From Brevibacillus sp. SYP-B805 (lineage in GTDB: Bacteria > Bacillota > Bacilli > Brevibacillales > Brevibacillaceae): a DNA stretch of 64,000 bases. Under the pieces are notes generated by a model. That model ran no database searches, was not told where the DNA came from, and saw only the letters and a list, made by a program, of their open reading frames with translations. The stretch lies in assembly GCF_011059135.1 (NCBI RefSeq), contig NZ_JAALGD010000002.1, forward strand, positions 388,658 to 452,657, written 5' to 3'. Position 1 is the stretch's first letter; every line of letters begins with the position of its first letter. Positions 36,399-44,798 of the stretch are shown here, in pieces. A program made the translations under genes and the position numbers.

Positions 36399-36439
36399 GG
36401 AGGCAGCCAATTCTTGCAGACGGTTGCCTCCCCTTTTTT
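36399..36439 (+). terminator. Strong plus-strand terminator without an evident gene
   Basis: GGGAGGCA and TGCCTCCC pair and are followed by CTTTTTTTT on the plus strand. All annotated genes around it are on the minus strand, and the tract has no T-run in that direction. It may end an unannotated small RNA. Confidence 0.75.
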
Positions 36440-36454
36440 TTGGTTCTGCCTGAT

Positions 36455-36643
36455 TCAGGACTGCGTCCCGTTTGGGTCATGCTGATACCTGCGATGTTCA
36501 ATCCGCGATCGGTTGCGAAGGACAAACCGCGACCATTCATCCATCAATTCTTCAAACGAGGCATCATTGAGCGGTTTCCCGCAAGCATGCGTGATCCCGT
36601 TTCGAATCAGTTTCACAACCAGTTCTCCCCTGAAAAACGTCAT
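36455..36643 (-). CDS. Small protein of unknown function
   Basis: The 62-residue product begins MTFFRGELVVKLIRNGITH and continues ACGKPLNDASFEELMDEWSRFVLRNRSRIEHRRYQHD. It is soluble, basic and helical; I do not recognise a family. GGGAGGCGAAGAGG precedes the ATG at 36643, supporting translation. It sits between the SIMPL gene and the mgl promoter, same strand as both. Confidence 0.6.
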   Translation of the reverse strand: MTFFRGELVVKLIRNGITHACGKPLNDASFEELMDEWSRFVLRNRSRIEHRRYQHDPNGTQS

Positions 36644-36754
36644 TCCTCTTCGCCTCCCGCTCTCCATTTGCCTCATACATATATATGATTTTTCCAAACC
36701 ATTGACCAAGGAAAATAACCCCGCCACCGGCAGGGACAATTGGAAAGCCATGGA

Positions 36755-37456
36755 TCAGAAGCTGTAGATGACGTTGACCGACGCCTCGATTTTGATCTCC
36801 CCTGCGAAAATCTCCGTTGGGGCGATTCGTCCCAATTCGGCTGCCTGTCTTTGGGAGTAAACGATGGGAGGTGGAGCGGCGCCGCCTTCCGTGATCGAAA
36901 CGACTCCCCTGATTCGCACGCCGGCTGCCGCCGCCAGCACCTCCGCTTTGGCTCGCGCATCCTGAACGGCTTGATCCAGCGCTTTTTTCTCGTATTCATC
37001 CCTTTTCTCCGTACCAAAGGAAAGGGCGTCGACACGATTGACACCGGCTGCGGACAATTGGTCAAGCAGTCTGCCGACATTGCCCACGTCCCGGTAGGTT
37101 ACACGCACGATTTGCTGTACCCGGTAGCCGGTAAGCTTTTGGTTGTCATACACCGGAAACGTGTTGAACTGGGTGGTCTGGATATCCTTCTCCGCCACCC
37201 CGGCCTTGATCAACGCCGCTTTCACGGCTTCAAAGATCCGGGCATTTTTTTGCACCGCTTCGCTTGCCGTCTTGCCGGAGGTTTCCACGCCGAACTGGAC
37301 GTACGCCACATCGGGGGCGGCCGTAACCGTACCGGTACCGACGACCGAAATATGCCGGTTTGGCGCATCCGGCAGCGCATGGGCGGCTTCCGGTCGCGCC
37401 CATGGAACAAGGCAGAACAAAGCAAGGATAAGCATGATCCGGTTTACTTTTTTCAC
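36755..37456 (-). CDS. SIMPL-domain (DUF541) exported protein
   Basis: The 233-residue protein starts with a signal peptide (VKKVNRIMLILALFCLVPWARPEAAHA). The SIMPL domain follows with ISVVGTGTVTAAPDVAYVQFGVE, then TTQFNTFPVYDNQKLTGYRVQQIVRV, then ALDQAVQDARAKAEVLAAAAGVRI and the closing VNVIYSF. Homologues are periplasmic or surface proteins, some linked to oxidative stress; the precise role is unknown. The GTG at 37456 gives a clean signal sequence; the frame extends to 37495. Confidence 0.85.
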   Translation of the reverse strand: MKKVNRIMLILALFCLVPWARPEAAHALPDAPNRHISVVGTGTVTAAPDVAYVQFGVETSGKTASEAVQKNARIFEAVKAALIKAGVAEKDIQTTQFNTFPVYDNQKLTGYRVQQIVRVTYRDVGNVGRLLDQLSAAGVNRVDALSFGTEKRDEYEKKALDQAVQDARAKAEVLAAAAGVRIRGVVSITEGGAAPPPIVYSQRQAAELGRIAPTEIFAGEIKIEASVNVIYSF

Positions 37457-37599
37457 GGCTGGCAAAAACTCCTTTGTCTTTTCGGTTCCTTCCATTCCTT
37501 AGTCTTTGCAGCCAACCGCAACCCTTATGCGCCTTTCTGCTGCGAAGATTGAAGCGCAAACGAGGCTTTTGTCTGCCGTGATATCCTGTGCGAGAAGAC

Positions 37600-37634
37600 G
37601 CCAAAGCCCCTTGCCATGATCAAGGGGCTTTGGC
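37600..37634. terminator. Hairpin downstream of atoE
   Basis: GCCAAAGCCCCTTG and CAAGGGGCTTTGGC form a perfect 14-bp stem around CCATGAT, 47 bases after the atoE stop. Neither side has a long U-tract. Confidence 0.6.
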
Positions 37635-37680
37635 CGCCTGCCGTGCGGAAGCGATCCGCAAGACAGAGAACGATTTAGAT

Positions 37681-39009
37681 TTAGAAGAATGACAAGCCGA
37701 TCGCAAAGATGACGCCGGAGACCAGCAGGGTCGTGACGCAATAGCCCATGATGTCCCGCACGCTTAATCCGGCGATGGCCAGCGCAGGCAGCGCCCAGAA
37801 CGGCTGAGCCATGTTCATCCATGCTTCGCCGTACGCAATCGCCATCGCGGCAATTCCCGGATCAACCCCCAGCTGCTGGGCCGCAGGCATGATGAACGGT
37901 CCCTGTACAACCCAGTGGCCGCCGCCGGAAGGAACGAAGAAGTTGACGAAACCGGAGCTTAAGAACGCCAGGAACGGGAAGGTCGCGGGCGTCGAGATGG
38001 AAATAAACGCATTGGTGATCATTCCTCCCAGCCCGGACTGCTCCATCATGCCCTGGATGCCCGCATAGAACGGGAACTGGATGATGATTCCGGCCGTTCC
38101 CTTCGCCGCATTCACCACTGCGTTCATATAGGAGAGCGGCGTTCCATGCAGGAGCAAACCGGTCGTGAAGAAGAGCAGGTTGACCGTATTGATGTCCACC
38201 TTGAAGCCTTTGTTGGCAAAATAGTAAATCAAGTAAGCGTATCCAAGAAGGGCGATCAAAATGCCCAGCACGCGGCTGTTTTCCATGCGGACGGCAAACG
38301 TCTTGGCGACGGGCGCCTTCACGGCCGCCGTCGCTGCCGTCTCCTCCTCGGCAAGCAGGCGGGGGTCGATTTCCACAACTTCTTTGCCGGTCGGCATCAT
38401 GAGACGGGTCATGACCGGCAGCGCGATCAGGAGCGCCACCGTGATGAACAGGTTGTAATCCGTAAAGATGGTTTGCGTCAGCGGGATGATGCCTGCCGTT
38501 TTTTCCATCGGGTTACCCGGAGTGGCGGCCACCAGCGGAATGGAACCGGAAAGCCCGCCGTGCCAGGTGAGGAACCCGATGTACGCACAGGCGATCAGGA
38601 AGCGATAATCCGAGCCGGGAACGCGTTTGGCCACTTCTTTGGCAAAGAGGGCCCCCACGATCAGCCCGAAGCCCCAGTTGATCAGGGACGCAATCGCCGC
38701 GCCCAGGGTTACCAGAATCACACCTTGCGCCGGGGTCTTTGCGATGCCCGCCAGTTTGGTCAGGTTGCGTTTCACCAGCGGCGAACTTGCCAGGGCGTGG
38801 CCGGTGACCAGCACCAGGCTCATCTGCATGGCAAAGGCAAGCAGATTCCAGAAGCCGCTTCCCCAGAACTCCACCATCTCAACCGGCGTGTGTTGGGTAA
38901 AGAAGATGCCGGAGACAAACAAAATGATGGTCAGAATAAGAGCAAACACAAACGGGTCCGGCAAGTACTTTTGCACCAGTGCCGAAAAAAATCTTGACAG
39001 CGCTTTCAA
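37681..39009 (-). CDS. atoE: Short-chain fatty acid transporter (AtoE family)
   Basis: The 442-residue permease has about ten to twelve helices and the AtoE pattern: KYLPDPFVFALILTIILF at the N-terminus, LINWGFGLIVGALFAKEVAKRVPGSDYRFLIACAYIGFLTWHGGLSGSIPLVAATPGN in the middle, and FVNFFVPSGGGHWVVQGPFIMPAAQQLG near the C-terminus. It is predicted to import acetate- to butyrate-length acids or acetoacetate. The TTG start at 39009 has AGGAGG nine bases upstream. It is preceded by a sigma-54 promoter and an AtoSC-like pair. No CoA transferase or thiolase gene is adjacent. Confidence 0.92.
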   Translation of the reverse strand: MKALSRFFSALVQKYLPDPFVFALILTIILFVSGIFFTQHTPVEMVEFWGSGFWNLLAFAMQMSLVLVTGHALASSPLVKRNLTKLAGIAKTPAQGVILVTLGAAIASLINWGFGLIVGALFAKEVAKRVPGSDYRFLIACAYIGFLTWHGGLSGSIPLVAATPGNPMEKTAGIIPLTQTIFTDYNLFITVALLIALPVMTRLMMPTGKEVVEIDPRLLAEEETAATAAVKAPVAKTFAVRMENSRVLGILIALLGYAYLIYYFANKGFKVDINTVNLLFFTTGLLLHGTPLSYMNAVVNAAKGTAGIIIQFPFYAGIQGMMEQSGLGGMITNAFISISTPATFPFLAFLSSGFVNFFVPSGGGHWVVQGPFIMPAAQQLGVDPGIAAMAIAYGEAWMNMAQPFWALPALAIAGLSVRDIMGYCVTTLLVSGVIFAIGLSFF

Positions 39010-39050
39010 AATAAATGTCCTCCTTCATTCATGTCGTCGTCCATTCTCTC

Positions 39051-39068
39051 ATTCAAGAATTGTGCCAA
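39051..39068 (-). promoter_or_regulatory. Sigma-54 promoter of atoE
   Basis: On the minus strand TGGCAC (39067-39062), five bases, then TTGAA (39056-39052) match the -24/-12 consensus TGGCAC-N5-TTGCW with one change (A for C). It lies 43 bases before the atoE start. Confidence 0.88.
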
Positions 39069-39118
39069 CATTATTGTCCCGCAAACGCAAGCATTGCCGG
39101 TCTGGGAAACAAACAAAG

Positions 39119-39157
39119 GTGTGTAAAAAGTACACACTCTGTACAGAAATTACACAC
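39119..39157 (-). promoter_or_regulatory. Upstream activator sites for the AtoC-like regulator
   Basis: GTGTGTA and TACACAC (39119-39125, 39131-39137) form a perfect 7-bp inverted repeat with a five-base spacer. A second, weaker site has TACACAC at 39151-39157 with a degenerate partner at 39139. The two sites repeat exactly 20 bases apart (two helical turns) and lie 52-90 bases upstream of the -24 element, as for NtrC-class enhancers. They abut the regulator's stop codon. Confidence 0.75.
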
Positions 39158-40551
39158 TACGAAATGCCATACTCCTGACATTTGTAAATCAGGGCTTTGC
39201 GGGAAATACCGAGCCGCAGGGAGGCCTGCGCCTTGTTTCCTCCCGTTTCGCGCAGGGCGGCCAGAATCGCTTCCCTTTCCACCTCGCGGAGCAGCTCTTT
39301 CAGCTTCCGGCCGCCGGTAACGGGAAGCGGCGCCCCCTCCTGCCCCTCCTCTCCGGCTTCCGCCCGCTGCTGCGGCTGCACCACGTGTTCCAGCTGAATG
39401 TATGGCCCCTGCGCCAGGATCACCGCCCGTTGTATGACGTTTTGCAATTCCCGCACGTTGCCCGGCCACTGATAGCCGCACAGCCACTCCTCGGCTTCCC
39501 TGGCAATGCCCCGCAGCCTTTTCCCCGTTTCTTTCACATACTTCTCGAAAAAATGGGCGGCCAACAGCGGGATATCCTCCCGTCGCTCCCGCAGCGGCGG
39601 TACCTGGATGGCTACCACGTTCAAACGGTAGTACAAATCCTCCCGAAATCTTCCTTCCTCCACCAATTGGCGCAGATTCCGGTGCGTCGCTGCCACAATG
39701 CGCACATCCACCTTGCGCTTGCTCTCCCCGCCCACCCGTTCAATTTCCTTCTCCTGCAGCACGCGCAGCAGCTTTACCTGCAGCCACAGAGGCATTTCGC
39801 CGATTTCATCAAGAAAGAGGGTGCCGCCGTCAGCAAGCTCGAATTTTCCTCGGCGGCTCTGCAGTGCGCCGGTGAAAGCGCCTTTTTCATGCCCGAACAG
39901 CTCGCTCTCCAGCAGATGCTCCGGTATGGCGCCGCAGTTCACTTCCACCAGGGGGCCTGAACTGCGCAAACTGTTCGCGTGAATGGCGCGGCAGATCAGC
40001 TCCTTGCCGGTGCCGCTCTCTCCTTCGATCAGGACGGATGCCGATGTTGCCGCCACCCGGCCGATCAGCTTGTAGACCTCCTGCATCTTCGGGCTCGTGC
40101 CGATCAGGCCGCCCCATGGCGTTTCGGGACGGTTCAACTCCATCTGCGGCCCGTCTGCCGCCCGGTTGTCCGCCTGCCTGGCGGCCATCACCTGCCGGAC
40201 AAGCCGCTTGATCTCCTGAATGTCAAACGGCTTGGTCAAAAATTCGTACGCCCCTTCCCGCATCGCCCCCATCACGTTTTCCGGGGTGCTGTAGGCGGTC
40301 ATAAAGATGACTTCGATCCACGGATACTTCTTGCGCAGGAACTGCTGCACCCCCCGCCCGTTCAATCCGGGCATCTGGATGTCCAGGAGGAGCAGCTGCA
40401 GGCTGCCGTGATACTTTTCCAGCTGGGCGATCGCCTCATGGCCGTTGGCTGCCTCGGCGATCGCGTATCCCTCCTTCTGCAGCACCGTCCGGAGAGCCAG
40501 CCTGACATGTTCTTCATCGTCGACCACCAGAATGACGGGATGTTCCTTCAC
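39157..40551 (-). CDS. atoC: NtrC-family sigma-54 response regulator (AtoC-like)
   Basis: The 464-residue regulator has a receiver domain with the phosphorylated Asp at about 57 (LLLDIQMPG), an AAA+ domain with Walker A GESGTGKE near 175, the sigma-54 contact loop GAFTGA near 223 and LFLDEIGEMPLWLQVKLLRVLQE, and a Fis-type HTH at the C-terminus (GGNKAQASLRLGISRKALIYKC). GTG start with GGGGAGG upstream, inside the kinase gene by 38 bases. With the sigma-54 promoter and paired sites before atoE it should activate short-chain fatty acid uptake. The symbol is by analogy with E. coli. Confidence 0.9.
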   Translation of the reverse strand: MKEHPVILVVDDEEHVRLALRTVLQKEGYAIAEAANGHEAIAQLEKYHGSLQLLLLDIQMPGLNGRGVQQFLRKKYPWIEVIFMTAYSTPENVMGAMREGAYEFLTKPFDIQEIKRLVRQVMAARQADNRAADGPQMELNRPETPWGGLIGTSPKMQEVYKLIGRVAATSASVLIEGESGTGKELICRAIHANSLRSSGPLVEVNCGAIPEHLLESELFGHEKGAFTGALQSRRGKFELADGGTLFLDEIGEMPLWLQVKLLRVLQEKEIERVGGESKRKVDVRIVAATHRNLRQLVEEGRFREDLYYRLNVVAIQVPPLRERREDIPLLAAHFFEKYVKETGKRLRGIAREAEEWLCGYQWPGNVRELQNVIQRAVILAQGPYIQLEHVVQPQQRAEAGEEGQEGAPLPVTGGRKLKELLREVEREAILAALRETGGNKAQASLRLGISRKALIYKCQEYGIS

Positions 40552-42388
40552 CGATTACCTCCCCTTTCCTCTCCGAATCCGTTCGTGGTATCGATACCGT
40601 AAATGTGACGCCGTTCGGCTCGTTGCGAAACGTCAGGCTCCCCTGATACAGCCGTACAATGCTTTGCGACACCGAGAGGCCCAATCCGACCCCCTTCTCC
40701 TTCGTGGAAAAGAACGGATTGAAGATGCGCTCCTTGTGTTCCTCGGGGATGGGCTCCCCTTCATTGAACAGATGGAGTGACGCCGCTTCCTCGCCCGCTT
40801 CCACGCGAATGCGGATTTCTCCCTCCGCAGGGGTGGCCTGCACGGCGTTGAGCAGCAGATTGAGGAGCACCTGCCGGATCAGCTCCGGATCGACAGCAAT
40901 CTCCGCCTCCTCCGCTGCGTCGAAGGAAAGCCGAATCCCTTTTCGCCGACACTCGCTTTCCACCAGCGGCAGCGTCTCCATCACGATGGAGCTGAACGGC
41001 ACGACGGCTTGGCGCAGGGGAGACGGTTTGGCGAACAGCAGCAATCGCTCCACGATCCTGTTTATGCGTTCCACTTCTTCGATGATCACTTTGGTGTAGG
41101 TGCGATTGTTGCTCTCATGCTCCGGGAAACCGTCTTCCAGAATCTGCGCGAATGCCTTGATCGATGTCAGGGGGTTGCGGATCTCGTGAGCCATGCCGGC
41201 AGCCAGTTCTCCCACGGCGCGCAGGCGGTCCGACCGTCTGATCTGCTCTTCCGCCAGCTGCTTCTCCGTCAGGTCGCGCATCACCAGCAGGGCCCCCATC
41301 ACCTTTTCCCCGTTTTTCAACAGCGACGTGCTGGAATTGACAGGCACGCGCCGGCCGTCGCGGCGCGGAAAGTATGAATCAATCGCTTTCTGTTCGATAC
41401 CGGTCTCCCACGTTTGCATCAGCAGGCTCTCAAATTCCGGGGCGTGCCGGTACACTTCCGGATACGGCCTGCCCAACACCTCGGCGGCAGGAATTCCAGT
41501 GATGTTCTCCATCGCCGGATTCCATTCGGTGACGCGGCCGTTGACATCCAGCGTGACAATGCCGTCCTGCACGCTGCTGATGACGTGCTCCTTGTGGCTT
41601 CGGCTCTCGGCCAGCTGGCGGACCATGTCGTTGATGGCACGGGGGATGCGGCCGAGCACCCCGACAGGCTCGGAAAGGCGGAAGCTCTGGTCTTTGCCGA
41701 CTTTTTCAATACCGTCGATCAGGTTGTCGATGAAGGAAGCCACGTGGGAAAACAACCGGTACGAGGCAAGACTGGCAAGAATGAGACCGATGAAAAGAAT
41801 CAGGTAAATGTTGCGCTCCATGCGCATCATCTGTGTGGTCACATCGGTGGTCAGTTCATTTGCCCAGGTGTAGCCGATCACCCGGCCGTCACGGCTGATC
41901 GCGTGCATGGCGTTCATGATGTCTCCACGCATCTGCTGTCCGATGTACAACGTATCCCGGCCGGTCGCCAGCACGCTTCTGCCCGGATGATCGGGGGCGA
42001 TGGGTTCGCCCACCTTTTGCCCCAGCTGCTGGCTGGGGCCGTAAGCCACAACGGCATCAAGCTCTTTGGAATAGTAGCCGATCCCCACCCCGGGATAGAG
42101 CGCCGCGATCCGGTCCGTAAGCGGCGACAGCTTCCGGTTGAGGGCCATGATTTTTTCTGCGCGGGAAGCGCCGTGTTCCTCGGAGGTCAGCAGTGCGTCA
42201 TAATCCTTTTCCAAAAACAGGTCAAGCTGCTTGGCCAGCCCGAACAGCTTGTTCTCCTTCTCCTCCAGCAGGCTCTGTTCCGCCTGCTTGATCATGAAAT
42301 AGTTCGTCACCAGCAGGGGAAGCGCCACAGACAAAAGAACGATCAGCAGGTACTGCACCCGAAACGACAGATGTTTATCCTTCCACAC
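40514..42388 (-). CDS. atoS: Membrane sensor histidine kinase (AtoS-like)
   Basis: The 624-residue kinase has a first membrane helix near residues 10-27, an extracytoplasmic Cache-like sensor (to about 190), a second helix (IYLILFIGLILASLASYRLF), HAMP-like and PAS domains (ITGIPAAEVLGRPYPEV near 295), the HisKA site GMAHEIRNPLTSIKAFAQIL with His at about 400, and a HATPase domain with LLNLLLNAVQATP and KGVGLGLSVSQSIVRLYQG. Gene overlap with the regulator implies coupling. Its ligand may be a short-chain acid, by analogy with AtoS and from the atoE target. Confidence 0.9.
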   Translation of the reverse strand: MWKDKHLSFRVQYLLIVLLSVALPLLVTNYFMIKQAEQSLLEEKENKLFGLAKQLDLFLEKDYDALLTSEEHGASRAEKIMALNRKLSPLTDRIAALYPGVGIGYYSKELDAVVAYGPSQQLGQKVGEPIAPDHPGRSVLATGRDTLYIGQQMRGDIMNAMHAISRDGRVIGYTWANELTTDVTTQMMRMERNIYLILFIGLILASLASYRLFSHVASFIDNLIDGIEKVGKDQSFRLSEPVGVLGRIPRAINDMVRQLAESRSHKEHVISSVQDGIVTLDVNGRVTEWNPAMENITGIPAAEVLGRPYPEVYRHAPEFESLLMQTWETGIEQKAIDSYFPRRDGRRVPVNSSTSLLKNGEKVMGALLVMRDLTEKQLAEEQIRRSDRLRAVGELAAGMAHEIRNPLTSIKAFAQILEDGFPEHESNNRTYTKVIIEEVERINRIVERLLLFAKPSPLRQAVVPFSSIVMETLPLVESECRRKGIRLSFDAAEEAEIAVDPELIRQVLLNLLLNAVQATPAEGEIRIRVEAGEEAASLHLFNEGEPIPEEHKERIFNPFFSTKEKGVGLGLSVSQSIVRLYQGSLTFRNEPNGVTFTVSIPRTDSERKGEVIGEGTSRHSGGRR

Positions 42389-42526
42389 GATGATCCCGCC
42401 TTGTCTTTCGGACTTTTCCTACTTTTCTACTGTAACATTCGGCTGTCGATGACGTCCAGAAAGGCCGCTTGGCAGGAAGAAGCGAATCGCCGCGTTAAAT
42501 CGCTTTTTATATGATATAAAATCTAG
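42389..42526. other. Divergent intergenic region between atoS and pirin genes
   Basis: No gene is supported between the atoS start and the pirin promoter. The first 100 bases are the presumed atoS leader on the minus strand; I see no convincing promoter hexamers for it. Confidence 0.5.
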
Positions 42527-42560
42527 TTACTTGACAAAAGTAAGTATATTAAAGTATGAT
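42527..42560 (+). promoter_or_regulatory. Promoter and palindromic operator before the pirin gene
   Basis: TTGACA (42531-42536) and TATGAT (42555-42560) are 18 bases apart. The perfect repeat TTACTT-GACAA-AAGTAA (42527-42543) covers the -35. Position and form resemble sites of MarR/HxlR-type quinone or thiol sensors (YodB, CatR), and the downstream genes (pirin, WrbA) fit a quinone-stress response. Confidence 0.65.
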
Positions 42561-42715
42561 GCTTACAGGAAGAAACAGTTAATAATAGATGAGTGGATAC
42601 CAGCAAGATGAGCGAAACGGCCGATGCCCATCCCGGTCTGCAGGAGACAGCGAATGGGCGCAAATCAATCTGGTACTCATAGCCGCCGACGGAAATACCA
42701 AGACAGGAGGCTCCC

Positions 42716-43420
42716 ATGATAACCATCTATCCGGCAGAGTCCCGATTTGCAGCAGATCATGGCTGGCTGCGCAGCAACTTCAGCTTTTCGTTCGCGGAAT
42801 ACTATGATCCGCACAATCTTCAATTTGGCCCTCTCCGCGTTTTTAATGATGATGTTGTTCAGCCTTTGCGCGGCTTTGGCCCGCATCCTCACCGGGAAAT
42901 GGAGATCGTTTCGGTTGTCCTGCAAGGCGAAATCAAACACGAGGACAGCATGGGGAATTCGGCGATCCTGCGTCCCGGTGAGGTTCAGCGCATGACGGCA
43001 GGGACGGGCATTATTCATTCAGAGGTAAACCCTTCTTCGACGGAAGAATTGCATTTCCTGCAGCTGTGGTTTCTGCCGAATCAGCAGGGCTTGCCCCCGT
43101 CTTATGAGCAAAAGGCCTATGATCAGTCTGCCATGAAGAATCAGCTGCTTCCGGTTGTCTCCGGGCAGCCGTCATCCGCAAACACCGTCTTTATTCATCA
43201 GGATCTGACGCTTTACCTGTCGGAGCTGGAAGCGGGAAAAACCCTGAGATTTACGCAGCAAGCGAACCGCAGAATCTACATCTTCGTGATCGAGGGAGAA
43301 CTCGTCCTGAACAGGGACTCACGCCTCGGCAAACGAGACGCAGCCAGGATCACCGCTATCGCTGACCTGGAACTGGCGACACCAGCCGGCGCGACCTTCA
43401 TGCTGATTGACCTGCCTTGA
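42716..43420 (+). CDS. Pirin-family protein (YhaK/YhhW type)
   Basis: The 234-residue protein has two cupin domains. The N-terminal one holds the metal ligands in FGPHPHREMEIVSVVLQGEIKHED and GTGIIHSEVN. Some pirins act as quercetin dioxygenases or redox switches. It is preceded by AGGAGG and a good promoter with a palindrome, and the quinone reductase gene follows 112 bases later, suggesting shared control. Confidence 0.92.
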   Translation: MITIYPAESRFAADHGWLRSNFSFSFAEYYDPHNLQFGPLRVFNDDVVQPLRGFGPHPHREMEIVSVVLQGEIKHEDSMGNSAILRPGEVQRMTAGTGIIHSEVNPSSTEELHFLQLWFLPNQQGLPPSYEQKAYDQSAMKNQLLPVVSGQPSSANTVFIHQDLTLYLSELEAGKTLRFTQQANRRIYIFVIEGELVLNRDSRLGKRDAARITAIADLELATPAGATFMLIDLP

Positions 43421-43531
43421 ACACCCGCGAAAACAATCCCCCGTATTCCAATCGCATTTCACGCCTGCATGGCGGAGCAATGCCGGGGTTTGTTTCATCC
43501 ATCACCAACCACAAAAAGGAGAGTGGACCAC

Positions 43532-44146
43532 ATGTCACATGTAAATCTGGCCGTCATCTATTACAGCTCCACCGGTACCAACTACCAGCTGGCGCAATGG
43601 GCCGCTGAAGGCGGGAAGCAGGCAGGGGCCGAAGTGAAAGTCCTGAAAGTTCCGGAGCTTGCTCCCCAGGCAGCCATCGACTCCAATCCCGCCTGGAAAG
43701 CGCATGTGGAAGCGACGAAGGATGTGCCGGAAGTCTCCCTGGCCGATCTGGAATGGGCGGATGCCATCATTTTCAGCGTTCCGACCCGTTTCGGCAACGT
43801 TCCGTCGCAGGTGAAGCAGTTCCTGGATACCACCGGCGGGCTGTGGTTCCAAGGCAAGCTGACCAACAAAGTGGTGAGCGCCATGGCCAGCGCCAGCAAC
43901 CTGCACGGCGGTCACGAAGCAACGCTTCTCTCCCTGTATACCACGATGTATCACTGGGGCGCGATCGTCGTGGCGCCCGGCTACACGGACCCCGTAACGT
44001 TCGGCGCCGGAGGAAATCCTTATGGAACAAGCGTGACCGTTGACCAAAACGGCCAGATGAAAGAAGATGTGCGCGACGCCGTCATCCATCAGGCGAAGCG
44101 GACGGTTACGGTGGCGGGTTGGGTGAAAAAAGGGCTGCAGGGATAA
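43532..44146 (+). CDS. wrbA: NAD(P)H:quinone oxidoreductase, WrbA type
   Basis: The 204-residue flavodoxin-like enzyme reduces quinones by two electrons using FMN. Features are the phosphate loop YYSSTGTNYQLAQWAAEGG, FSVPTRFGNVPSQVKQFLDTTGGLW and ASASNLHGGHEATLLSLYTTMYHWGAIVVAPGY. Length is normal. The ATG at 43532 has AAAGGAG upstream. It follows the pirin gene and ends at a clear hairpin. Confidence 0.94.
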   Translation: MSHVNLAVIYYSSTGTNYQLAQWAAEGGKQAGAEVKVLKVPELAPQAAIDSNPAWKAHVEATKDVPEVSLADLEWADAIIFSVPTRFGNVPSQVKQFLDTTGGLWFQGKLTNKVVSAMASASNLHGGHEATLLSLYTTMYHWGAIVVAPGYTDPVTFGAGGNPYGTSVTVDQNGQMKEDVRDAVIHQAKRTVTVAGWVKKGLQG

Positions 44147-44177
44147 GGCGGCTTCCCTGCAGCGATTATCGACAAAA

Positions 44178-44208
44178 CAAATGCTCCCTCATGCAGGGAG
44201 CATTTCCG
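44178..44208 (+). terminator. Terminator of the pirin-wrbA unit
   Basis: AAATGCTCCCT and AGGGAGCATTT pair around CATGC, followed by CCGTTTGG. It can also act on the convergent DUF4395 gene. Confidence 0.75.
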
Positions 44209-44259
44209 TTTGGTAATGGTTCCTTATCAGTCTGACGCCTTCCGGGGAAGGCGCAGCCG

Positions 44260-44691
44260 TTAAGATAGATGCTTGGCGCTCTTTTTGTGGGTGTATTGAA
44301 GCCACTGGTACCGAATAAAGCAGCCGATGCAAAATCCGAGAATGGCGATAAACGCGGCCAAGGCGACCATGGCGGTGAATACATAGGCCATAACAGGCCA
44401 GTTCGCCACATAACCGATCAGACCGAGCACCAGGCAGACGACGGCAATGATCTGGTTGAACTGCTGCTGATCCCAGTCTTCAGGGATATAGGCATCCGGC
44501 GGCTTTCTGAGAAAATGCTTCGCGATCCACATGACCGGATTGAAACCAAACAGGAGTCCCAGCAGGCCTGTCCCTAAAGGAAGCGCCAGGATCCACTCGC
44601 TGCCTGACAGCCAGGTGGCAATCACGCTGATCACCAGGAACCACTGATTGGTTCGGACCAGAGGACGCGGAATCGAACGGGGACGTTCCAT
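44260..44691 (-). CDS. DUF4395 membrane protein
   Basis: The 143-residue protein has four predicted helices: RTNQWFLVISVIATWLSG, LALPLGTGLLGLLFGFNPVMWIAK, FNQIIAVVCLVLGLIGYVANWPV and YVFTAMVALAAFIAILGFCIGCFIRYQW. This is the DUF4395 pattern with its terminal GFCIGCF cysteines, which may be redox-active. Function is not known; relatives sit beside thioredoxin-like or rhodanese genes. A TATAAT at 44731-44726 lies about 35 bases before the start, with a weak -35. Confidence 0.85.
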   Translation of the reverse strand: MERPRSIPRPLVRTNQWFLVISVIATWLSGSEWILALPLGTGLLGLLFGFNPVMWIAKHFLRKPPDAYIPEDWDQQQFNQIIAVVCLVLGLIGYVANWPVMAYVFTAMVALAAFIAILGFCIGCFIRYQWLQYTHKKSAKHLS

Positions 44692-44798
44692 GTGCGCTCA
44701 CATCTTTCTTTCCGATATTGTTTCCATTATACGCCACATGGCAGGAGGATGGAAAGAGTCGCCGCTCGAGAAGCACTCTCTTTGATGGGTCATCCTTC

